Part shown: positions 57,935 to 64,000 of the stretch, one piece after another | Numbering within the stretch: the first letter of the stretch is position 1 | How the letters are laid out: every line of letters begins with the position of its first letter | DNA from: Rudanella lutea DSM 19387 | Lineage (GTDB): Bacteria > Bacteroidota > Bacteroidia > Cytophagales > Spirosomataceae | Direction of reading: 5' to 3' | Length of the DNA: 64,000 nucleotides | Assembly (NCBI RefSeq): GCF_000383955.1 | Contig: NZ_KB913013.1 | Span: 229,694-293,693, forward strand | The notes under the pieces: generated by a model | What the model was told of the DNA's origin: nothing | Seen by the model: only the letters and a program-made list of their open reading frames with translations | Database searches by the model: none | Made by a program: the position numbers and the translations under genes

Positions 57935-59878
57935 ATGATTGCCCAGGATCAACTCATTCATGTAACGCTACCCGATGGGAGTGTCCGTGAATACCCAAAA
58001 GGAAGCTCTGGCCTCGACATTGCGCTGAGTATCAGCGAAGGGCTGGCCCGTAATGTGTTAGCGGCTAAAGTAAACGGAAAAGTGCAGGACGCGAACCTGC
58101 CCATCGATACCGACGCCGAGGTGCAACTGCTCACGTGGAACGACCGCGACGGCAAGGCTACCTTCTGGCACTCTTCGGCCCACCTGATGGCAGAGGCCCT
58201 GGAGGCACTCTATCCGGGCGTTAAACTGGCTATCGGGCCGGCCGTTGAAAACGGTTTCTATTACGATGTCGACTTTGAAGGTCGTCATTTCTCGCAGGAT
58301 GACTTCAAGAAAGTAGAAGACAAAATGCTGGAACTGGCTCGTCAGAAAAGCGAGTATATCCGCAAGGCAGTACCCAAAGCCGACGCGTTAACTTACTTTG
58401 AGGAAAAAGGAGACCCGTACAAAATCGAGCTCATTCAAGGGCTTGAAGATGGTTCCATCACGTTCTACACTCAGGGTGGCTTTACCGACCTCTGCCGGGG
58501 GCCGCACATTCCCAACACGGGTTTTATCAAGGCCGCCAAGCTGATGAACGTGGCTGGCGCGTACTGGCGGGGGGACGAGAAAAACAAAATGCTTACCCGG
58601 ATTTACGGGGTCACCTTCCCGAAGCAGAAAGAACTCGATGAGTACCTGCATCTGCTCGAAGAAGCCAAAAAACGCGACCACCGGAAGTTGGGTAAAGAGC
58701 TGGAAATCTTCACGTTCTCGGAGCGTGTAGGGGCTGGTTTGCCGTTATGGCTGCCTAAAGGAGCCCTGATTCGGGAGCGGCTCGAAAACTTCCTGCGTAA
58801 GGCGCAGGTGCGGGCGGGTTACTCACCCGTAGTGACGCCCCACATCGGTAGCAAGCAGTTGTACGTGACCTCGGGGCACTGGGAGAAATACGGCGAAGAT
58901 TCGTTTAAGCCCATTCGGACCCCCGATGTGGACGAAGAGTTTTTGCTCAAGCCCATGAACTGCCCGCACCACTGCGAAATCTACAAGTCGAAGCCCCGTT
59001 CGTACCGTGACCTACCCCTCCGCTTGGCTGAGTTTGGTACGGTGTACCGCTACGAGCAGTCGGGAGAGTTGCATGGCCTGACCCGTGTGCGTGGCTTCAC
59101 GCAGGACGACGCGCACATCTTCTGCCGCCCGGATCAGGTGAAGGAAGAATTCATGAAGGTAATCGACCTAGTGTTGTACGTATTCAAGTCGTTGGGCTTC
59201 AATGACTACAGCGCTCAGATTTCGCTGCGTGACCCCGAAAACGGTACCAAGTATATTGGCTCCGACGATTTGTGGGAAAAAGCTGAGTCAGCAATCATCG
59301 AGTCGGCGCGTGAAAAGGGCTTGCCAACCGTAACGGAAAAAGGCGAAGCGGCTTTCTACGGACCCAAGCTTGACTTTATGGTGAAAGATGCCCTGGGTCG
59401 GAAATGGCAGTTGGGTACCATTCAGGTAGATTACAACCTGCCTAACCGATTTGAACTGGAATACGTAGGGGCTGATAACCAGAAGCACCGGCCGGTGATG
59501 ATTCACCGGGCGCCGTTTGGCTCGATGGAACGCTTCATCGCGATTCTGATCGAAAATACGGCTGGTAACTTCCCGCTTTGGCTATCGCCCGATCAGATTG
59601 CTATTCTGCCGATTTCAGAGAAGTACGAGGACTACGCCAACGAGTTGTTCTTTGCCCTGCAGGAGCAGGATATCCGGGGATTTGTGGATTTGCGCGATGA
59701 GAAAATCGGCCGCAAAATCCGGGATGCCGAGGTGACTAAAGTTCCGTTTATGCTCATCGTGGGCGAGAAGGAGCAGGCCGAAGGTAAAGTGTCGGTTCGT
59801 CGGAAAGGGCAGGGCGACCTGGGGGCGATGTCGATTGACGAGTTTACGGCTTTGTTTCAGCAGGAGGTTAAGCCGTAA
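57935..59878 (+). CDS. thrS: Threonine-tRNA ligase
   Basis: 647 aa, full length. TGS domain 1-65 ([26 protein letters not shown]), tRNA-editing SAD domain about 75-230 ([17 protein letters not shown] with the zinc HxxxH), class II core about 250-540 ([34 protein letters not shown], motif 2; [13 protein letters not shown], motif 3), anticodon-binding domain from about 545. Charges tRNA-Thr. First of thrS-infC-rpmI-rplT. Ends 3' with an AGACGTTAGA repeat. Confidence 0.97.
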   Translation: MIAQDQLIHVTLPDGSVREYPKGSSGLDIALSISEGLARNVLAAKVNGKVQDANLPIDTDAEVQLLTWNDRDGKATFWHSSAHLMAEALEALYPGVKLAIGPAVENGFYYDVDFEGRHFSQDDFKKVEDKMLELARQKSEYIRKAVPKADALTYFEEKGDPYKIELIQGLEDGSITFYTQGGFTDLCRGPHIPNTGFIKAAKLMNVAGAYWRGDEKNKMLTRIYGVTFPKQKELDEYLHLLEEAKKRDHRKLGKELEIFTFSERVGAGLPLWLPKGALIRERLENFLRKAQVRAGYSPVVTPHIGSKQLYVTSGHWEKYGEDSFKPIRTPDVDEEFLLKPMNCPHHCEIYKSKPRSYRDLPLRLAEFGTVYRYEQSGELHGLTRVRGFTQDDAHIFCRPDQVKEEFMKVIDLVLYVFKSLGFNDYSAQISLRDPENGTKYIGSDDLWEKAESAIIESAREKGLPTVTEKGEAAFYGPKLDFMVKDALGRKWQLGTIQVDYNLPNRFELEYVGADNQKHRPVMIHRAPFGSMERFIAILIENTAGNFPLWLSPDQIAILPISEKYEDYANELFFALQEQDIRGFVDLRDEKIGRKIRDAEVTKVPFMLIVGEKEQAEGKVSVRRKGQGDLGAMSIDEFTALFQQEVKP

Positions 59879-59917
59879 CGAATCAGGTGCATTTTGTCGA
59901 ACAATACGTTCGTCAGC

Positions 59918-59963
59918 AGACGTTAGATTTTACCTGCAGACCGGATAGGGAAGTCTAACGTCT
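59918..59963. repeat. Inverted AGACGTTAGA repeat after thrS
   Basis: AGACGTTAGA at 59918-59927 and its exact complement at 59954-59963, plus further loosely matched bases outside the loop. The decamer is the same as at the CPBP stop codon (5104-5113). Could terminate or process the thrS transcript. The rest of 59964-60115 is AT-rich with TATTTTGT near 60091. Confidence 0.6.
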
Positions 59964-60070
59964 ATCCATTTGTTCGGTATGAAAAATTAATATTCATTTT
60001 CTGCCGGTTATCGCTCGGTATTCATTGACAAGAACCGCCGAATTCTCTAATTTCCCGAACTTTTAACCAC

Positions 60071-60088
60071 TCCCTGTGTTATCAGGGA
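60071..60088 (+). promoter_or_regulatory. Small hairpin in the infC leader
   Basis: TCCCTG/CAGGGA with a 6-base loop, 28 bp before the infC ATG and followed by GATATTTTGT. Too weak for a terminator; may be a leader structure. Confidence 0.3.
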
Positions 60089-60115
60089 GATATTTTGTAC
60101 CACTAAACAGCATAT

Positions 60116-60673
60116 ATGGCATTACCCCAGCGGAGACCACCCCGGCGCGTGGTTGAAGAACCCTACCGAATTAATGACCGTATCCAGGCCAAGCAGGTCC
60201 GGGTTGTCGGCGAAAACGTCGAACAGGGCATTTATGAGATTGACAAAGCCAAAGCTCTGGCAAAGGCGCAAAGCCTTGATCTGGTAGAAATCTCACCCAA
60301 CGCTGTTCCGCCTGTCTGCCGAATTATTGACTACTCCAAGTTCAAGTACGAGCAGAAGAAAAAACAGAAAGAGATTAAGGCTAACGCTCAGAAAGTCGTT
60401 ATTAAAGAAATTCGTTTCGGCCCCAATACCGACGATCACGACTTTGAGTTTAAGCTGAAGCATGCCCTTACGTTCCTGAAAGAAGGCGCAAAGGTGAAGG
60501 CTTACGTACAGTTTGTGGGCCGGGCGATTGTGTTCAAAGAGCGCGGTTTCCAACTCCTCGAACGGTTTGCCAAAGGCCTCGAAGAGGTCGGGAAGATCGA
60601 GTCGGAGCCAAAGCTTGAAGGAAAGCGGATGAGCATGTTCCTGGCCCCGAAAGTGGTGCAGGTGAAGAAGTAA
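60116..60673 (+). CDS. infC: Translation initiation factor IF-3
   Basis: 185 aa. N-terminal domain [24 protein letters not shown] with [24 protein letters not shown], linker rich in lysine ([16 protein letters not shown]), C-terminal domain [40 protein letters not shown]. Typical except for a short basic leader [11 protein letters not shown], common in Bacteroidota. Start is an ATG, not the rare AUU known from E. coli. Controls initiation by binding 30S. Confidence 0.96.
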   Translation: MALPQRRPPRRVVEEPYRINDRIQAKQVRVVGENVEQGIYEIDKAKALAKAQSLDLVEISPNAVPPVCRIIDYSKFKYEQKKKQKEIKANAQKVVIKEIRFGPNTDDHDFEFKLKHALTFLKEGAKVKAYVQFVGRAIVFKERGFQLLERFAKGLEEVGKIESEPKLEGKRMSMFLAPKVVQVKK

Positions 60674-60681
60674 TAGATAAT

Positions 60682-60756
60682 AGTAAGGAGAAAAGGGACG
60701 AAGGAGAGAAGGCTTTCATGCTTTTTCCCCTTCGTCCCTTTTCTCCTTACTCCCTT
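60682..60756 (+). terminator. Long hairpin between infC and rpmI
   Basis: 23-bp perfect stem: 60682-60704 (AGTAAGGAGAAAAGGG, ACGAAGG) and 60729-60751. It sits 9 bp after the infC stop and could end or attenuate transcription before rpmI. Right arm extended by CCCTT, giving the AAGGGAGTAAGG word shared with 53274. Confidence 0.65.
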
Positions 60757-60761
60757 ATTCG

Positions 60762-60769
60762 TATCTTTG
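60762..60769 (+). promoter_or_regulatory. -7 box TATCTTTG for rpmI-rplT
   Basis: TATCTTTGCGGCC lies just after the hairpin, 88 bp before rpmI. This suggests rpmI-rplT has its own promoter. Leader bases 60788-60827 hold two near copies of TCCGGYGATC (60788, 60818) that may be a ribosomal-protein binding structure. Confidence 0.45.
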
Positions 60770-60857
60770 CGGCCTGTTTACAAGAAGTCCGGTGATCTGA
60801 ACAAGAGAATCCGGCGGTCCGGCGATCCGGTCAAAAACACATAAGCGGTTCAAACCA

Positions 60858-61052
60858 ATGCCAAAAATGAAAACCAACTCGGCCGCCAAGAAGCGTTTCA
60901 AGCTGACTGGCACCGGGAAAATCAAGCGGAAGCATGCCTTCCACTCACACATTCTGACGAAGAAGACGACGAAGCAGAAGCGTAATCTGGCTCACTCAAC
61001 GCTTGTATTCTCAGGCGACGAGACCCGGATCAAAGCCATGCTCGGTATCTAA
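60858..61052 (+). CDS. rpmI: 50S ribosomal protein L35
   Basis: 64 aa. [28 protein letters not shown] is the standard L35 start; the rest ([17 protein letters not shown]) is typical. Very basic. Between infC and rplT in the conserved order. Confidence 0.95.
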   Translation: MPKMKTNSAAKKRFKLTGTGKIKRKHAFHSHILTKKTTKQKRNLAHSTLVFSGDETRIKAMLGI

Positions 61053-61125
61053 TTTCGTTTGGAGCGTCTGCTAAAGCAGCCTCCGGTTCAATGTTTCACC
61101 CGACTACAGGCCCAAAGTGCAATGA

Positions 61126-61227
61126 ACAACTAACAGTAAACAACTAACAACGAATAGGTACTAACTGATCGCTGTTCATGGATACCTGTTAACTGGTTCT
61201 GCCGCCTACGTCAAAAAACAACTAACA
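61126..61227 (+). repeat. AACAACTAACA repeats in the rplT leader
   Basis: Three exact copies of AACAACTAACA: 61126-61136, 61139-61149 and 61217-61227, the last one base before the rplT ATG. The spacer between rpmI and rplT is 176 bp, far longer than the short gap in most bacteria. Between the copies a stem around ATAGGTA/TACCTGTT is possible. May be a translation-control leader. Confidence 0.55.
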
Positions 61228-61228
61228 A

Positions 61229-61573
61229 ATGCCACGTTCCGTCAATCACGTTGCCTCACGGGCACGTCGGAAAAAAGTAATGAAGCTGGCCAAAGGCTTT
61301 TTCGGTCGGCGCAAGAATGTTTGGACGGTAGCCAAAAATGCCGTTGAGAAAGCATTAGTGTACTCGTACCGCGACCGGCGCGCTAAGAAGCGGGATTTCC
61401 GCTCGCTCTGGATTCAGCGTATCAACGCCGGTGCTCGTCAGTACGGTACTTCATACTCTGCCCTGATGGGTGCTCTGAACAAATCAGGAATTGAATTGAA
61501 CCGCAAAGTTCTGGCTGATCTGGCTATGAACCATCCTGAAGCGTTCAAAGCCGTTGTTGATCAGGTGAAGTAA
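61229..61573 (+). CDS. rplT: 50S ribosomal protein L20
   Basis: 114 aa. [30 protein letters not shown] and [29 protein letters not shown] are the canonical L20 blocks; the C-terminal half ends [16 protein letters not shown]20 is the known autorepressor of this operon in other bacteria; here the leader before rplT itself is unusually long. Confidence 0.96.
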   Translation: MPRSVNHVASRARRKKVMKLAKGFFGRRKNVWTVAKNAVEKALVYSYRDRRAKKRDFRSLWIQRINAGARQYGTSYSALMGALNKSGIELNRKVLADLAMNHPEAFKAVVDQVK

Positions 61574-61601
61574 ACAGCCCTGAGTCGAAACGACTGATTA
61601 T

Positions 61602-61632
61602 AAAACCCCCAGCCAACCGGTTGGGGGTTTTT
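61602..61632 (+). terminator. Terminator of rpmI-rplT
   Basis: AAAACCCCCA (61602-61611) pairs with TGGGGGTTTT (61622-61631), enclosing CCAACCGG; T-run follows. Confidence 0.85.
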
Positions 61633-61749
61633 CGTTTTAGCCAGATTGGTCGTCATGTTCTGCCTGGGTAGACGGTAAAACCCTGGCGACTGACTTGCCT
61701 TCTTCGCATCTTTACGCCAAATTGGGTACAACTAAATCACAACCGAATT

Positions 61750-62844
61750 ATGGCTTCTCGTCGCACTGTTTTACAAACATTAGCTCTGGGGACTACCGCC
61801 AGTATGTTAGCTCCCGAAACCCTGCTGGCGCAGAGCGCACCCAAAAAAGATAAACTGGGTGTAGCATTGGTTGGGTTGGGGTATTACAGTACGGATCTGC
61901 TGGCACCGGCACTTCAGAAAACGGAGCACTGCTATCTGGCTGGTATCGTAACCGGCACGCCCGCCAAAGCTGAAAAGTGGAAAAAACAGTATACTATTCC
62001 CGACAAGAATGTGTACACCTACCAGACCTTCGATCAGATTGCGAATAACCCCGACATTGACGTCGTGTATGTGGTGTTGCCCCCGTCGATGCACCGGGAG
62101 TATGTAGTTAGGGCCGCCAGGGCTGGTAAGCATGTCTGGGTGGAAAAACCGATGGCTGTGACTGCTAAAGAATGTCAGGAGATGATTGACGCCTGCAAAA
62201 AAGCCGGCGTCTCCTTGTCAGTGGGGTATCGGCTTCATCATGACCCTAACACGCAGGCGTATGTGAAGTTCCTGCGCGACGGCAAGCTGGGTAAGATCAG
62301 CATGGTGAACTGCTCGGCGGCTTACTACGACGGCCGTACTGACCACTGGAAGCAGAAGAAAGAAATGGGTGGGGGTGTCATGTACGATATGGGTGTGTAT
62401 GTGCTTCAGGGTGCCCGGCTCGCTACGGGCGAGGAACCCATTGCCGTGACGGCCCAACAATACACAACCCGCCCCGACGTGTACCGAAATGGGCTCGACG
62501 AGACCTCGATGATTCAGCTTGAGTTTCCGAGTGGGGCGCGGGCGGTGCTGCAAACAAGTTACGGTATCAACATGAACTTCATGTACGTAATGGGGGAGAA
62601 GGGTATTCTGCGCGTGGAACCCTACTCAGCCTACAACGGCGTGAAGGGCAATGGTCCCGGCGGGTTTACGTTTGATACGCCGTATCCGGTGCCCGGTCAG
62701 CAGATCCGGCAGATGGACGACGACGCCCTCGCCATCAAAAATAAAAAACCTATGCTGGTTCCTGGCGAAGAAGGGCTGCGGGATATCCGAATCGTGGAGG
62801 CTGTGTATGAAGCCGCCCGGACGGGCAAGCGGGTGAAGATATAG
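61750..62844 (+). CDS. Gfo/Idh/MocA family oxidoreductase, exported
   Basis: 364 aa. Starts MASRRTVLQTLALGTTAS, a Tat-type twin-arginine signal, ending near ETLLAQSA. NAD(P) Rossmann domain LGVALVGLGYYSTDLLAPAL (GxGxxx), catalytic-loop VEKPMAVTAKECQEMI (conserved EKP, about 132-134) and GYRLHHDPNTQAYVKFL; C-terminal GFO_IDH_MocA_C domain about 155-340. Periplasmic sugar or inositol oxidoreductase, in the style of glucose-fructose oxidoreductase. Preceded by a possible box ATCTTTACG. Confidence 0.9.
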   Translation: MASRRTVLQTLALGTTASMLAPETLLAQSAPKKDKLGVALVGLGYYSTDLLAPALQKTEHCYLAGIVTGTPAKAEKWKKQYTIPDKNVYTYQTFDQIANNPDIDVVYVVLPPSMHREYVVRAARAGKHVWVEKPMAVTAKECQEMIDACKKAGVSLSVGYRLHHDPNTQAYVKFLRDGKLGKISMVNCSAAYYDGRTDHWKQKKEMGGGVMYDMGVYVLQGARLATGEEPIAVTAQQYTTRPDVYRNGLDETSMIQLEFPSGARAVLQTSYGINMNFMYVMGEKGILRVEPYSAYNGVKGNGPGGFTFDTPYPVPGQQIRQMDDDALAIKNKKPMLVPGEEGLRDIRIVEAVYEAARTGKRVKI

Positions 62845-62943
62845 GCGTGCTGTACCATTCGGGCAACTTTCTGGATTAATCGAATTTCCTGCTGCCTGCG
62901 CACGCGGATTCCCTATTTTCGTATCCCCAAACCGCATGTGATT

Positions 62944-63186
62944 ATGCAACCTGCCGAGTTTACGCAACTATCAACCGCTCAACAATTAGACATTCTGTAC
63001 TATCAGGGTGATATTCTGGCCAATCGTTACGAAGAAGAGCACATTTTTTTGCTATACAGTTTGCACAACTTTTATGTTGAGCTTCGGCACGATGCCTACA
63101 CCAATCAATTGCAGGCGGTTTCGGCCTTTAAAGATACCGAACAACTGGAGGCTTACTTACCTTACCTAACAGAGGAGGTGCTTTAA
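62944..63186 (+). CDS. Hypothetical protein, 80 aa
   Basis: From ATG 62944 (MQPAEFTQLSTAQQLDILYYQGD). Helical, with YEEEHIFLLYSLHNFYVELRHDAYTNQL and FKDTEQLEAYLPYLTEEVL. It resembles the small uncharacterised 'Q.Q.LDILY..G' proteins found widely in Bacteroidota. No signal peptide or cofactor motif. Function unknown. The repeat element at 63203 begins 16 bp after its stop. Confidence 0.7.
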   Translation: MQPAEFTQLSTAQQLDILYYQGDILANRYEEEHIFLLYSLHNFYVELRHDAYTNQLQAVSAFKDTEQLEAYLPYLTEEVL

Positions 63187-63202
63187 TACGTAATGTACAA
63201 GT

Positions 63203-63302
63203 GGTTAATGCATAATGAATAATGGGCTGACGCCAGCGAAATCCTCGTGCGTCAGCCCATTATTCATTATGCATTAACCATTATGCATTAACCATTATGC
63301 AC
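63203..63302. repeat. 31-bp perfect inverted repeat with 14-bp tandem repeat
   Basis: Arms 63203-63233 (GGTTAATGCATAATG, AATAATGGGCTGACGC) and 63249-63279 are perfectly complementary around a 15-base loop. The right arm then continues as a tandem repeat of ATTATGCATTAACC (63266, 63280, partial at 63294). It separates convergent genes and may work as a terminator; the unit words TAATG/CATAATG match the element at 53372. Confidence 0.85.
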
Positions 63303-63312
63303 TCAGCATTCC

Positions 63313-64000
63313 TTATTCTACCCAGAGTACTAACCCCTTTAGGTACCCGCCTTCGGGGTGAAACAGGCTAACGGGATGGTCGGCGGGTTGGCTCAGATGG
63401 TGGAGCACCCGCACTTGCCGCCCGGCTTCGATAGCGGCAGCTACCACGGTATTATAAAACAGCTCGCGGTCAACAACCTGTGAGCAAGAGAACGTAAACA
63501 GGATTCCCCCTTTAGCCACTCGTTTCAGCCCTTCGGTATTGAGCCGTTTGTAGCCCTGCACGGCCCGGTGCCGCGCCGAAATATTTTTGGCGTAGGCCGG
63601 TGGGTCGAGCACTACGAGGTCATACTGCTCGGGGTGCGCTTTCAGGTAGGTCATCACATCCTCAGCAATGGCCTCGTGCTTTTCTTCGTTCACCCCGTTG
63701 AGGGCTACGTTACGGTTGGTGAGGTCGATGGCTTTCTGTGACACATCGACCGAGTGCACCTGCTCTGCACCCGCCCCCAGCGCATACACCGAAAAGCCTC
63801 CCGAGTAGCAAAAGGCATTGAGCACGCGTTTGCCGTGTGCGTAGCGAGCCAACAGCTGCCGGTTATCGCGCTGATCGAGGAAAAAGCCGGTTTTTTGGCC
63901 CGTCACCCAATCGACCCAAAAGCTGTGGCCGTTTTCGTGGACCTCGTGTGGCGTTTCGGCCGTACCCAGCAGGTAGCCATTTTGAACGGTTTGGCCGTAG
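63313..64000 (-). CDS. Class I SAM-dependent rRNA methyltransferase (RlmI-like), 5' part outside
   Basis: The frame runs through the right edge of the window (NGYLLGTAETPHEVHENG upstream of the GTG at 63906), so 229 C-terminal residues are seen. HSFWVDWVTGQKTGFFLDQRDNR and GKRVLNAFCYSGGFSVYALGAGAEQVHSVDVS give the SAM site; DLVVLDPPAYAKN is the catalytic motif, with a later FTFSCSQVVDRELF. Matches RlmI, which makes m5C in 23S rRNA; the N-terminal PUA domain would lie outside. Terminator-like repeats lie at its 3' end. Confidence 0.9.
   Translation of the reverse strand, partial: YGQTVQNGYLLGTAETPHEVHENGHSFWVDWVTGQKTGFFLDQRDNRQLLARYAHGKRVLNAFCYSGGFSVYALGAGAEQVHSVDVSQKAIDLTNRNVALNGVNEEKHEAIAEDVMTYLKAHPEQYDLVVLDPPAYAKNISARHRAVQGYKRLNTEGLKRVAKGGILFTFSCSQVVDRELFYNTVVAAAIEAGRQVRVLHHLSQPADHPVSLFHPEGGYLKGLVLWVE

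Noticed and set aside
63266-63300. Tandem ATTATGCATTAACC as a CRISPR-like array
   Set aside because: Copies are directly adjacent without unique spacers, and no cas gene is present.

Overview
The window reads as chromosome of a Bacteroidota member, most likely Cytophagales close to Spirosoma/Rudanella (Spirosomaceae). The evidence is a metalloprotease with a type IX secretion (T9SS) C-terminal sorting domain, TonB receptors with a carboxypeptidase-regulatory-like N-terminus, an HU-CCDC81/SPOR protein, lineage families such as DUF4494, DUF2279, DUF6909 and M61, start sites without Shine-Dalgarno sequences, and recurrent TAnnTTTG -7 boxes. Base composition is moderately GC-rich by eye, with one clear AT-rich exception (about 1.4-3.2 kb). 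No rRNA, tRNA, CRISPR array or insertion sequence was recognised.

Layout. 1-4.8 kb is an accessory island: small unknown genes, an AT-rich tcmP / DUF5131 (three-Cys-motif, Gp37/Gp68) pair, and a tyrosine recombinase ending exactly where the pair ends. 4.8-18.4 kb is housekeeping and transport: DUF2007, CPBP protease, dusB, EamA transporter, biotin carrier, pyrH-frr, an RND/MMPL exporter, YitT, a Na+/H+ antiporter, DUF4494, an HDAC-like deacetylase and an SDR. 18.4-23.5 kb holds two unknown small genes and a redoxin / ACT / TonB-receptor operon diverging from an Rrf2 regulator. 23.5-30 kb holds DUF2147 and the run phoH / M43 protease / GNAT / comEC, then an ECF sigma factor with an unusually AT-rich upstream region. 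30-38.4 kb holds an M61 peptidase diverging from an envelope trio (1011-aa TPR protein, beta-barrel, HU/SPOR). 38.4-41.2 kb is pentose-phosphate metabolism (rpiB, zwf, pgl). 41.5-53.3 kb holds DUF2279 and Wzi outer-membrane genes, a DUF6909/AMP-nucleosidase-like protein, a gluconate-dehydrogenase-like pair, an esterase, fumC, a dienelactone hydrolase and DinB. 53.4-64 kb holds an EVE protein, an unknown exported protein, two rRNA methyltransferase-like genes, a TPR lipoprotein, thrS-infC-rpmI-rplT and a Gfo/Idh/MocA oxidoreductase.

The feature that recurs across the window is not a gene. At least ten intergenic stretches are built from degenerate 6-14 nt units (for example AGACGTTAGA, AACAACTAACA, GAAAGAGTGAAT, ATTATGCATTAACC, AAGGGAGTAAGG). 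They are often arranged as long imperfect or perfect hairpins and often touch start or stop codons. In at least two places they continue into coding sequence: the CPBP C-terminus and the apparent signal peptide of the TPR lipoprotein. A separate 42-bp perfect palindrome lies inside the DUF2279 signal-peptide region. With the tcmP/DUF5131 island and the Rrf2-redoxin-ACT-TonB locus, these are the parts most worth a second look.
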